Below, piece after piece: positions 1 through 12,400 of a stretch of 64,000 nucleotides of DNA. Position 1 is the first letter of the stretch. The number at the start of each line of letters is the position of its first letter. This DNA is from Alnus glutinosa (taxonomy: Eukaryota; Streptophyta; Magnoliopsida; Fagales; Betulaceae), in NCBI RefSeq assembly GCF_958979055.1, contig NC_084896.1, positions 23,446,501 through 23,510,500 of the forward strand, read 5' to 3'. Below the pieces are notes generated by a model. The model did no database searches and was not told the origin of the DNA. It worked only from the letters and a program-made list of their open reading frames with translations. The translations under genes and the position numbers were made by a program.

Positions 1-1151
1 AAAAAAACCTGGTATACATTATTCCCCTTACTCATCTCGTCTCCATACATTTTAAGAATTCGCTAATGAATTTGTGAAATTTAAAAATTTAATGATAAAT
101 TTGCGCATTTATGTACGAAAATGTACATGATATGGGCAAGGCCCGCAAGGATAATTTCTATCATTTTTCAACACGACAGTAAAGTTGTAATAGTACACTG
201 AAATAGGAAGGACAGCCCATGTACTACCTATTTGAATTGTTCATACACTTGGTACAAATAGATTATGATCTTTTATAATTATTTATCTGAATTATCTTAA
301 ATTCAAATAGGTGATTGTGAGAGACTACTTATGAAATCTATCTGACCGGATAAATAGTTGGAGAGTTCAATTTTTATTGTAATAAGACAACCATCTCTCA
401 TTACTATCTTCCCTTCTGTCCATAACATTGATTGTGATAAAATAAGATTAAAGATTAAAGATTAAAAAAAAACAATAGTTCAAATTAATAAAAATATTGT
501 TTATAAGGACAAGAAATTAACAAGAGTTGGCTTCAGGCTAAGTGCTTTATAAAATTGAACCTTGGTTGCTAAAATCCAATTCAACCTTTCAATTTGCTAA
601 CTCCCCCGTATATTCTTTTAAAAGTCAATGGTCAACGTCAACATTTTAGAATAAGTCCATGAAACTTGGGACTGTTTGGTGGGAGAATGCATTTCTTGCA
701 CCCAAGCACAACAATTAGGTAAGGAATACGATGGAATTTGAATTCCCTCCAATTCATTTGAACCGGAGAAAAGCCATTTCCTTTAAAAATAGAGAAAAAA
801 GATCTCACTCTCACACCCATCAATTGACTAGCTAGCACCCAGGTGTATCTACATGCAGTGGTCATTGTCGCCTTCATTAGCCTCCTTACCACTTTCATCA
901 CCCGCACCACTACTATTAGTCCTTCACCGTCATTGCTATTATTAAAATGGCCGGCCACCTCTTTAATTGATTTAGGAGTGATTGAACTACCCTCGACAAC
1001 CATCGTATAGTGCAGTGACCCCGAGTGATCTATGGGATGGTTGTGTTTACATAGATCTCTTGCTTGGTATATGGAAGAAAATTATGGGGATGTATTTAAT
1101 TAACTAAATCGTGTTGAATGATTTAGCTAATGACTTTTTAATATTGTGTAG
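1..1151. other. Intron of the SCPL gene reaching the left edge; no coding exon seen
   Basis: AT-rich sequence ending in a TTGTGTAG acceptor at 1144-1151, directly before the first recognisable carboxypeptidase exon. I looked for the preceding SCPL exons, which should encode the signal peptide and the oxyanion-hole segment (GGPGCS), and did not see them. Positions about 228-372 hold a repeat with a GATTGTGAGAGA core that recurs at 43205-43375 and 52850-53045. Either the upstream exons lie beyond the window or the gene is truncated at its 5' end. Confidence 0.6.
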
Positions 1152-1510
1152 GACCAATAACTTTCGATTACGACACTTTCAATGGTAGCTCGCCTGCACT
1201 TGTTGTAAACCCATACGCATGGACCGAGGTGCTAAATTTCTCCCCACCAATTTCATTTTTTTATGTTAAGTTTAAATGGTATAAGTTTTATTGGTAGTAA
1301 TTCAGAATGTCTTGATTTAAAGTATTCATTTTTTAAAAAGTTTCAATCACAGTCTTCTGTTAAAATTTTTCATTAAATTCTATTAAAATTTTTAAAATAC
1401 CCTTCATTTTTTTTTAGAAAAAAAGAAATTGCTAGGATTTAGGTGTTAGCTACAATTTAACGGAATTTCGAAAAATATCTATTCCTGAATCTTTGAAAAA
1501 TTTTATAATT

Positions 1511-1544
<34 letters not shown>

Positions 1545-2003
1545 CACAGGGGTATTTTAAAAATTTTGACAAAACTTAACGGAAAATTCTAACAAATGAC
1601 TGAAATTAAAACTTTCTGAAAAATTGATACCCTAAATTGAGACGTTTTAAAATTTATATACTTTGTTTTAATATGGGTGAAAGTTTAGGGGTTATAAGTG
1701 AATTTCTCCTATTTTAATTTTTTTTTTTTAAATCTTTTAAAATTCTACGGCTACTATTTTGCAGGTAGCAAACATAATATTCTTAGATGCACCAGTTGGC
1801 ACTGGATTCTCCTACTCTGAAAGCACTGAAGGCTACTACAGCTCGGACACAAAATCACCTTATGCTATTTATCTTTTTCTTAGGAAGGTAAGAAATTAAA
1901 CTGTGAGAACAAGTCAAATGGTTTCATTTTTAGAATCACAAAGAGCTTAAAGATTAGAAAAATTAAATCATTTTTTTTTTTTTTTTTTTACAAATTGTGA
2001 TGG

Positions 2004-2040
<37 letters not shown>

Positions 2041-2540
2041 GTGGCTTTTGGACCATCCCAAGTATCTCAAAAATCCACTTTACATCGCTGGAGATTCTTA
2101 TTCAGGCGTAATTGTTCCCCAAGTCACTCTTCTAATATCAGATGGTAAACATTAATTGAAAATAAATGTTCTGATATGATATGATATGATATGACATAAT
2201 TAACGTGATCGAAAACAGTTTTGAATGTTTTGTGCGTACGTGTTTTAACGTGACAATGTATTGCAGGTAATATAGCCGGAAGCAACCCATCCATGAATCT
2301 CTTGGTATGTGCCTAATTACATCATACTTTGAATTTCTTTTTCTTTTTAATTATTATCATAGGCTATTTTTCCCGATTAGAATCCCCTCAAATTGTTTAT
2401 TTAAATTGCATGCAATTCGGACAAGAAAACAAAGAGAGGCAAGTGCAGGCTTATCGATCTGCCTCAGGCATATCAGCCCCACACTCTTGGGCTGTCCGGG
2501 GCGGATGGATCCCGTATCGACCTCTTTGTTAATTCATGCA

Positions 2541-2589
<49 letters not shown>

Positions 2590-4864
2590 AGGATGATCTT
2601 GATCCATATTCTGATTCACTCACTTGTGTGATAATATGATATTTTTTTTAATTAAATATGAATTATCAGGGGTACATGCTTGGCAACCCAGTAACAGATC
2701 AACATGGTGATGAAAATTCAAGAGTCAAATATTACCACCGGTTGACACTTATATCGGATGACCTTTATGAAGTAATTATATCCTAAACCCTCTATTTATA
2801 TTTGCCTCTAGTTCATCATATTATATATATAATTAATGATTTGTGATAACAAGTTAAAGTATATAAATCATTGTTTTTGAGGGCTTTAATCTGAAAATGT
2901 TATACATATGATTTTCCAGTCAGTCAATGTAAATTGCAATGGAGAATTTGTTAATCCAGATATAACCAATTCATCATGCCTCGATGATATCGGGATTATT
3001 GCAGAGGTTAGAGTTTTTGCTAGTAATGAGAGTTCTTGACTCAATTTTCATATATCTTATTTCTATGTTTTGTTATTAATTAATTTACTCTGTGACACAA
3101 TTTGTAGTGCACAATGAAAGTAAACGATGCACAAATTTTGGAACCCAAGTGTAGCTTTGCATCCCCAAGACCAAAAACCATGAACTGGGGAAGAAAATTT
3201 TTTGATGACATTCCGGACGAGATCATCCAATCACCAACTAAACGCGAGGAGAAATGGTGTCGGGTAAACTCAATTTTGCCTCCGATCGATTACATGCATT
3301 TTAGCCACATGTTAATTTAATAAATTAAATTAAATTAAATAAATAAATTACGACCTAATTCGGAGGAAAACTTAACGAGTCGACCCTTACACTTTCCTTG
3401 CAGAATAACAATTATGTGCTCTCTTACATGTGGGCAAATGATGAAATTGTCCAGAAAACTCTTGGAGTTCGAAATGTAGGTGACATTTTTCACTGAACTT
3501 TCTAGGTTCAATTACCTTCTACTTTTACTATAAAGCTTAATTGATGGGAAAAATTATTTATATCCAGTAAGATTTTTTTGGGGTGTGAAAACAGGGGACA
3601 ATATTAGATTGGAAGAGATGCAATAAAAGTTTGGCTTATGATAGCGACCTCAACACGGTGGTCCATTATCATCAAGAACTCCTTAAGAGAGGATATCGAG
3701 CTCTCATTTACAGGTGATTTCTCATCACTATTTTTGTCCTGTTTTGGCTCTATTTTATAATGAAGATCAAGCACAAAGACATTCCTAACTTTTAGGATAT
3801 TAATTGAAGAATCAGTTGATCGCACGTTAAATTCTTAATTGGTGTTCCGTCGAGGTCAGTCCAATGCTTAGCTAGAAATGAACATATCCCTAAGTGACCC
3901 AATTTCCTTCTCTCTATGTAGTGTTTTTGCATCAGTTGTTGATTAGGGAGAGGTTCGTGGGGTAATGGATTTGATTCCGTGACCCCACTCTGTTAGACGA
4001 AAATTCTTGAGCTCCCGAAAATAAAGGGATGTCAGTAATCCAGAAGGCAATAACTAGAATATAGTAAATACATCCTCCTTTTATTTATTGTGCATCTGTT
4101 TGCCTTTTCAAACTACTTAGGTTCGGCCAGATTTTACGGCTTTACCGAGGATGGGTTTGCCTATGCCAATTAATGGTTAGAAAAGGTCCGCATCTTGAGG
4201 TCATTAATTAAATGATTAAACTCACTATTTTTTTTTTTTTTTAACTTAAATTTTTAGGATAAATAATAATTTAACAAGTAACTGATAGTTCTAGTGTATG
4301 TTTTTGCAGCGGTGATCATGATATGATGATTCCTTATGTGGGTACACAAGCATGGATAGCTTATCTGAGTCTGCCATTGGTTGATGGTTGGAGGCCATGG
4401 TTTGTTGATGGACAAATTGCAGGGTTGGTTTCTAATATCTTAATTTTCTTTGATTTCTTTGCATTTCAATACATATTAGCCTTTAAACTGTTCATATATA
4501 ACAGGAAAAACATCATCCTTAATTATACTTCACTTTTCTTTATAGATTCACAGAGAAGTATTCGACTACTAAAGGAGACGGCTTGACCTTTGCGACAGTG
4601 AAGGCAAGAAAAAACTCACCCTCAATTATGAGAATTTTTTGCATTAATAGTTTGCACAGGCACAATATAAAGTAGAATTAAACCCGAGGGGTTGGGTCAA
4701 GTGGTAAAAGCTTTAGTTTTTGTCAATAAAGCTGGAGTTTAAGGCCATGTCCAGAGACAAAGCTGAAGTCTTACCCGATCCGTGTAAAGGGAGTGCTTTG
4801 CACGGATTCAGAGTTTACCCGATAGAATTAAGTACACAAAGTGACTCTGTCTTGTAAATTCCTG

Positions 4865-4899
<35 letters not shown>

Positions 4900-5010
4900 A
4901 GAATTTAACCTCTTTTACTTGTACAGGGAGGGGGTCACACAGCTCCAGAATACAAGCCTCAACAATGTCTTGAAATGGCTGATAGATGGATGTCTTACTA
5001 TGCTCTGTAA
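1152..5010 (+). CDS. SCPL: Serine carboxypeptidase-like protein (S10 family), 5'-partial, 12 exons
   Basis: Predicted secreted or vacuolar serine carboxypeptidase-like enzyme; plant members act as peptidases or as acyltransferases using glucose esters. Exons: 1152-1228, 1765-1887, 2042-2144, 2267-2304, 2670-2771, 2920-3006, 3108-3263, 3404-3475, 3595-3713, 4310-4423, 4546-4603, 4927-5010. Phases join without a break to give 376 residues plus part of one codon, ending at TAA. The catalytic triad is present: Ser in GDSYSG (codon 2096-2098), Asp in GDHDMMIPY (4320-4322) and His in [11 protein letters not shown] (4936-4938). FDYDTFNGS and [13 protein letters not shown] are typical of clade I SCPLs. 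About 90 N-terminal residues are missing. The last intron (4604-4926) appears to use a GC donor (AAG|GCAAGA), with no in-frame GT alternative nearby. Peptidase versus acyltransferase activity cannot be told from this sequence. Confidence 0.88.
4682..4822 (+). mobile_element. SINE-like insertion with 9-bp target duplication
   Basis: A 141-bp segment inside the last SCPL intron is bounded by the direct repeat TAGAATTAA at 4673-4681 and 4823-4831. Its 5' part (GGTTGGGTCAAGTGGTAA) resembles the A box of a tRNA-derived promoter, followed by a weak B-box-like stretch. A polyA tail is not obvious, so it could be another small element type. It sits in the intron with the predicted GC donor. Confidence 0.5.
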
Positions 5011-5815
5011 TGATAATTTTTTATCAACGAATTTGTTTGAAGATTTTCATGATTTGTGACGAATGAAGCAGCTTGTATGAGATTAAAAGCCCCCATCATT
5101 TTTGCTCATGCACTCAATCTGATATTTCCTACTAGTCTTTTCTTTTTCAAGAACTCAAAATTAACAATACCATAAATTTAAAATTTTGAAATAACTCAAA
5201 ATAATTAAGAGATTAGAGACAAACCCATTTTTGTCTCTTGTTAAAGGATTAATTTTTTTTCATTTCTTGTTAGTTGAAATTTTTGAAATAACCAGTAATT
5301 TAACATGGTGTGAGATTAGCATTTTCGAGTTCAAATTGATGAGAAATTTGAGCCCGCACTCAAAAGGTGTTGACGCAGAACGAGACAAGAATAAATATGT
5401 CATTTAGTTTTAATTAAATTATTAGTTTTTGTTTATAATTTAACAATGGGTTTGGCCCACTGTTAGTCATTTAAGTTTAAGTTATTTGTCATATTAAATG
5501 TGGGCTAGACTCTTGACCCAAAGTCGGTCACATTAGGGTTAAGGTTAGAGTGTCTATTTAAGCGTAATGTTCTCTTGTAATAAGACAGATTATGTTGGAA
5601 TAAAAAATATGTTGTTTCTTGGAGGTGTGATGCCTATGTTCTTTTGGTGGTAAGATTCTACCAATGTCAGTAAGATGCTGGTTCGTTCTTTTCTATTATT
5701 AATCTGGTGAAACTCCAGGGGTTAGCAAAGGTTTATCTTTATAATTTTATGTTTATTTTAATATAATTAAATATAATTAAGATATTGAAAACTATTGTTT
5801 TACTTTTTGTGAATC
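5011..5815. other. Spacer between SCPL and MRS2 copy A; LTR-like sequence, no gene
   Basis: After the SCPL stop the sequence is AT-rich. About 5390-5715 looks like part of an LTR: a TATA-like TCTATTTAAGC around 5550, then AATAAAAAAT-type polyadenylation sequence near 5600. About 5255-5345 contains AATTTAACATGGTG next to a motif repeated elsewhere (for example 58070-58140), probably another retroelement scrap. No supported coding exon. Confidence 0.45.
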
Positions 5816-5968
5816 AGTCGGCCCAAATTTTAATTCAAGCACAAAACAAGCCTCAGATACTAGCTTCCTCAATAACATGCCTTTTACAAACATATTATCC
5901 AGACAGGGTGGTACTATATTGTTGTTCAGTTGCAACCTGGGACTCCCTAGATCTCCTCGTACTTGAAC

Positions 5969-5976
5969 TATAAAAG
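5969..5976 (+). promoter_or_regulatory. TATA-like box of MRS2 copy A
   Basis: TATAAAAG lies only 14 bases upstream of the first ATG (5983), in a block (about 5820-5982) conserved with the region before copy B. If it sets transcription at the usual 25-35 bases, the RNA would start near 5995-6010, after the first ATG, and the ATG at 6007 or one of those at 6013/6016 would be used. The box may also be fortuitous. Confidence 0.45.
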
Positions 5977-5982
5977 TCATTC

Positions 5983-8900
5983 ATGAGGGAGAGAGAAACA
6001 GAAGAGATGGAGATGATGAGTGATTATCGTCCTCAGAAATCAAGGTCGGGTTCTGGCCCAATTGACGACAACCCGGAGCAGGCCCTGGCCACCTCCACCG
6101 GTCGACGGAAGAAGGTGACTGGAATCCGGGCCTGGATGTTGGTGGACCAAATGGGCCAGGCCCAGGTGCTGGAGGCTGGGAAGCATTTCATCATGAGGAA
6201 AACAGGCCTTCCGGGACGAGATCTTCGGATCCTGGACCCACTGCTCTCGTACCCATCCACTATTCTTGGCCGTGAGAGGGCCATAGTGATAAACCTGGAG
6301 AATATAAAGGCAATAATTACGAGCAAAGATGTCATGTTGATGAATTCAAGTGACCCGTCTGTCACGCCCTTTGTTGAAAAGCTACAGAAGCTACTAGAGC
6401 GTCACCACCAGGCCATCAGACCCCAGGTTGGACCTTTTTTGGCTGATGATTTCCTGTATTTTTTTTAAAAAAATATATAAAATTAAAACGCATTTCTTTA
6501 ATTCTAAAAAAAAAAAAAATGATATCAAAATGTCTATGAATTCAATTATTGAACGTGGTTGGTGGAAGGGTATAGTTGACAGACAGGAGGATGACATTAT
6601 TAGTACTTTTTAAATTAAGTCTAAATAGACTTGAGATTAAATGGAGTCAAGTTGTTATTCGTTATTCAAGTTCCGGCTTGTGTTTTATTTAAACTCTACG
6701 TTTGATGAATAAAATTAAACATAATTAATCTCAAATCTTATGCTTAAAAAAAAATTTAGGAAAAATTACACCGTTGGTTCCTGTGATATGCCATAATTAT
6801 TTTTCACTCCCTATGGTTTAAAAAGTTCATGAGAGATCCATGTGGTATCCAATAATTACGTTTTACTCCTTGGGTCGATTTTCCGTCCACAATTTTGACG
6901 GAATCTGTTAGCCCTACACGTTAGCGACACGTGTTGCCATCTTACTGGCGACACGTGTCCATCTTAATAAAAAAAATAAATAAAAATACTTATTTTTAAA
7001 AAAAAATTAAAATTCAAAAAAAAAAACAAAAAACAAAAAAGGGAAAGGGGGTGGCCGCGCGCCACCCCCGGCGGCCTATGGGGTTGGCCACCCACCCCCT
7101 CTCCTAATTTTGTTTTTTCTTTTTTCTTTTTTGTTTTTTTTGTTTTTAATTTTAAATTTTTGAAAAAAAATAAGTATTTTTATTTATTTTTTAATAAATT
7201 TTTATTTATTTATTAAGATTAGACATGTCAGCGCCACGTGTCACTAATAAGATGACGACACATGGCGCTAACGTGACATTTGATGGAATCTGTTAAAAAA
7301 TTTAATAGAATTTGACGACAGGGATCGATTTGTAATTATTGTATACTATAGGGATCTCTCATGAACTTTTTAAACCATAGGGAGTGAAAAATAATTATGG
7401 CATTCCACAGGGACCAACGATACAATTTTTTCAAAAATTTAAGTTTCCTTATAATTTAAAAAGTTTATATTCTCTCAAAATTTAATAAATTATCTCATTA
7501 AGTGTTTATAAAATCATTTACATAACATCCTCTAATGTTGACGTTCATCTCGTATGATATGTGGCTTGTGTTTGATGTCCCCATCAATTTCACTTTATTT
7601 TCCAACTCTTAGAATTCTTAGGGAATCGACAAATATTTATTACACCTTCAATCCTCCAGAAAGAAGGATCAAGAGATTTGAAGAAGGTTTTTCTTCCGAA
7701 ATTCATGTGCAAATCAATGAAATTGAATCAATATTACTTATTATATTTGCAAATACCATGTACTGATGTACCTTTCATGCCCCCAGCATCACAATGATTA
7801 TTAACTTTACATATACCAGTGCTTAGTACGAAAGAGGTCAGTACTTTGACTAGCCATTTTAGGACCACGCTAAACTTGTCTAGTTTCGCATACACTCTCT
7901 CCACTCACCTAAATATCCTCTCCCTTTTGAGCCTCCCATTGCTAGGAGAGGAGGGAGTTTCGGCTTCTTTCTTGTTCCGTACTCTCATCTTCCTCCTTCT
8001 CTCACCCTTTCTCATCTCTTTGGAGGTCTTATCCGCCTCTTTGGAGGCTTTATCCGTTGCCATTGGTGACATATCTCAGTTTAACAGCTCCGTCGATTTC
8101 TTATCCATCACAGATGTCCCGGTTTTAGCCACTTCTACCCTAATCTGCCCCATTCTTGAAGTTCTAGGATTTGTTTTTTGCCAAAATCAAATATGCCAAC
8201 TTCAGGAAGTTCCGCCACCACACGCACCACTTCACAATGCTCCTAGCTATCTCCGCTTCGCTCTGCCATCAGCAGCGTCCCAATCCGGCCAACACACGTC
8301 AACGCGTCTCCCACATGCTCACGCTCCTGCAAGTAGGTCTTACTCGCGGGCCGAGTGCGTGTCCCACACGTGCCAACGCGTGGGAAGACCTATATTGTGT
8401 GTGATGTCTTCCTCCGTCTTCCCCCACTGCTGCCAGTCTACCATGGTGGTCACTGCATCCCGGCAACCATCGCCAGCACGTGGTCTTCACGCACCTACGA
8501 GTGGCTTACACGCGTTCGCTCTAATCTCCGTCCTCCGCCTCGCCATCTGCCGATGTTCTGTTCCGAGATTTTTCTAGTGTTTTTCTACAGCTTTCTTTGT
8601 GTTTTTTGGGTTCCTCGTTGATAGATGATGTTCAGTTCTTGGCAGTACTTTTTTTGCAATATCCACTTAACAATGGTTGTTGTCTTTATCGCTTATGGCT
8701 CTTTACTGAGTCTTTTTGCCCTTGTATATTGCTTTGTGCAGCTCTTAGAGAGGCACAGAACCTTTTCGGAATCATTGCCTGATGTTCATGTCTCTATCTG
8801 TATTGCTTTTTTCCATTTGGATTTTTGTTGTTGGGGAAATCCCACCTTGCTTAGTTTTTTTTCCCTGATTCCCTTTTCCCCTTTATTGTATAGAAAAAAA

Positions 8901-9442
8901 TAATAATAAACTAGTCATTTTAAAATAATAGCACATGTGTGGTTAGCGTTTTTTCTGAGTTGTAACAAATGGTATCAGAGCAACATAGGAATATCACATG
9001 GCACTTGAACATTATAATATGATGTGGGTCCTGACAAAGAATGTCAAGGATTTAAGGAAGAGAAATTATAAGAACCGAGAAAGTTAATTTTCACATTGAG
9101 TGGGGGGTGGTGTGATGATGTCCCATAGGTGCAAAGTCTTACATTGATTTTTTACTATGTGAGACTAGTGCTTTAAGTGACTCTAAAGAATTCCAATTGT
9201 AACATTAATTAGTCTTTTAGACTAATAAACCAAATGTAATTAGCCTTTTTCCTAAATCGTGATAGCTTTGCTTTCAATTAGGATTTTACTGACAAGCGAG
9301 CTGTTAATAATCGTTAACCGCTACTAACCACCGTGTAATCATATAGGAGGCCATTGCCTTTTCTCAACTAACCGCTTAAGACGTTGCAATTACCAGTGGT
9401 AAGGTAGGCAAAGGTGATTAATAACCACTAATCGCCTACCCT

Positions 9443-9478
<36 letters not shown>

Positions 9479-12400
9479 TAGTAAAGCAACCGTTGTTTTG
9501 ATGTTTAATACCAAAAAGAAACAATGTCGTTCTAGTATAGGGTTTCTTACCAAAACACAAAAACATACACAAAAACGTCTAAAACAAGCTCAAAACACCA
9601 AATAGGCTCATACCTAACAGGTGGTTACCGCGGTGCGATTTAAGCATAAATAATTGATAACCATCGGTGAGTTACTGCCAGCCCTATACAGGTAGTGTGG
9701 TTAGCGATTAAAGGCAATAACTACTAACTGTCACCGCCTATACAGTCCTTTCAACCACATTAGATGAGCTACATGAAACTCTTTCTACCTTTTAAACCAT
9801 AGTTAGAGCCTTGTTTTTTTTTTTTTGTTCTAAATTTTTTAGGGTTAATCTTCGGATTAAAATTTGTACACTACGTTCGGTTGTACTTGTGAATAGTAAT
9901 TCAACAATCAAAGTAGTAATTTTTGTTTTCTATGAAAATTGAATGTGTTACACATTTAACATGATTTATAAGCTAAGAAATCTTTAAGGAACTTGAAGAG
10001 AGGATCTTTTTCTTTTTTTTTTCCTATCTTTGATATTTCTTTATGTGCTTTCTTTGATGCATGCTTCTATAGGGGGAAAATGGTGATGGTTCAAATAGGA
10101 TGGATTTATATGAACTTGAAAAACTTCAATCAAGGGCCGGTAGTTCTCAAACTTTCTCCAAAAGATTTTCAAAGTTTAAGGATCAAGATGAGTCATGTAA
10201 GGTGGAAGGAAAGCATGATGTTGAGAGTCAAGATGGGTCAAAGATTCTTCCATTTGAATTTGTTGCATTAGAGGCATGCCTTGAGGCTGCTTGCAGTGGC
10301 TTAGAAAGCGATGTAAGTACTACCTTTACAGTTTTATAGTTTTTCTTACAGTGGATTGCCCTTTTTAAAGTACAAAAAAGTGACATTTGATCCCACAAAC
10401 TATCAAATTGTAACAAGTTAACACAATCCTTAACCCTTTTCATCCTTTTAGACAGAATGTCAGTTATATGCGCCACACGTGATGACTTTTAATCACCTAA
10501 ATTTTCAAAAATGACATCGAGAAAAATACACTTTACTCCTTCGAAGTATGATCACTTTTGCATTTTTAGCTTCTAATTAAAGTTCAAAAAGTGACTTTTG
10601 ACCCCACATACAACTATCAAACCATGACAAAGTTAACTCATCTATTAAGTTTTTCCGTCGTTTTTGAATGAAATGCCGGTCACGTGCATTTGTCTCCAAA
10701 CCAGTTTTATATATTTATGTTATCTAACTTGTTATTTATTTTGTTATTTGTCTCCAAACCAGGCAAGGACATTGGAGCAAGAGGCTAATTTAGCATTAGA
10801 TAAGCTGACTTCAATGATTAGTACTCTCAATCTAGAACGTGTTCGCCAAATTAAAAGCCGATTGGTTGCAATAACAGGACGTGTTCAAAAGGTTGATTAT
10901 TAGTTTGGAATTGAGATGAAAATAATTTGTTCTTAATTATCTTTGCATATTTGCTTTTAATTGTGCCCATGCTCGTGATATATCTTCAGGTAAGGGATGA
11001 ATTAGAACACTTACTAGATGATGATGACGATATGGCTGAGATGTATCTGACTGAAAAGTCGCTTCAAAAACACCTAGAAAATTCTTCTGCTTCCTCTATG
11101 AGTGAGACAGATGACATAGTTGATGAAGGTTCTCAATCAGACATGGACGACAGGCACGTCCACATATATCATTTTTATCTTATGAATGCCACTGTTTAAG
11201 CTGTTCTGGCTTTACCATCTGCTCACGTGGATCGATCTAGAATGAACAAGTTTATAGTTAAATTGAAAATATTGAAAGAGGCTGAGGAAGAAATCAAGAA
11301 AATTGAGACAACGAATTTACGGGTGGTTCAGTGTTAGACAAGTAGGGAAAAGTCTTATAGGGTCACTGTAACATCCATATCCCACATTGAGAAGATGAGT
11401 AGCCCACAAAAATTTGGTAGTTTAAAAAGATACACATGATTATTAAGTCCCACATTACCTAGTTATTAGGTGAAATTGGACTTTATAAAAGATTTTAGGA
11501 AAGATCCAAATTAATAAGTCATTTTGGAGTAATAGTGCAGATCTAGTTAGAGTGTTAAGTCTCACATTGCTTAATTAGTTATTAAGTGAAACTGGTATTT
11601 TTAAGAAATTTTAAGAAATTACTCTCCAAAACTGACTAGTATGACAGCGTAGATGTGACTAGCATTTTTTTTGCTTAATCAAATCCCTTTCGCTCAGCAT
11701 AAACAAATCTCATTTATCTTAAAAGGATTTCTATCTTAACTTTGTCTTTTACTCTTAACAGAATTTACCGTTGTATTTGTTTAGGATGGCAGCTGAAATC
11801 TCATTGGAGGCTAAGGGGTGTTCCACTAGTTATGAAGCTGGAACTCAAAACCCTGGCAATTACCCCCATGGGAAGCATACAAGCACTGTTACGAGTGGTG
11901 TGGATCACAAGAACCTCGATGTAAAGGAGCTTGAAATGATCTTGGAGCCATACTTCGTGCAAGTTGATGGTACGCTAAACAAATTATCCACGGTATGTAA
12001 TTAAGCCCCCATTTTTCCACTCCATTTTCTTTTAGGGTTTCTCTTTTTCAAGAACTAGATGAGCCTTATGATAGTAGAAGCGATTGAGGTAGCTAGTCCA
12101 TCTTAGTTTTGAGAGTTGCCCTCACCAGATGTTTGATAATATATGTCACTCGCACACTTGGCGAGCAGTGCTTTGTATATCTATTTATAAGGGGTAATTA
12201 CCTTTTTCCCCATGAACTACCAAAAAATGCGCAATGCCCCCATGAACTACCAACTCGACCGAAATAGAGCATTCAACTACCAAAGACAACCATTTTTCCC
12301 CCTTCCGTCAGTCAAAGTGGTTAAAATAAACAGTCAACGGGTCATGTGCCGTTTTATATGGGGGCATGTTGGAAGATGATGGTAGTTTATGGGGGGAAAA

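Noticed and set aside
638..1003. 121-codon open frame on the minus strand
   Set aside because: No recognisable domain, lies in an apparent SCPL intron, AT-rich, and nothing around it looks like splice-linked exons.
2307..2639. Open frame running through a poly(A) tract
   Set aside because: It exists only because the A-run encodes poly-lysine; it is an SCPL intron.
6033..6365. Minus-strand frames opposite MRS2 exon 1 (also 16692-17024 and 26558-26893)
   Set aside because: Antisense shadows of a conserved exon; the plus-strand frame carries the family motifs.
7819..8577. 252-codon frame in intron 1 of copy A
   Set aside because: It crosses the left boundary of the A-tailed insertion (7862), so it cannot be a native gene; hydrophobic low-complexity content with no known domain.
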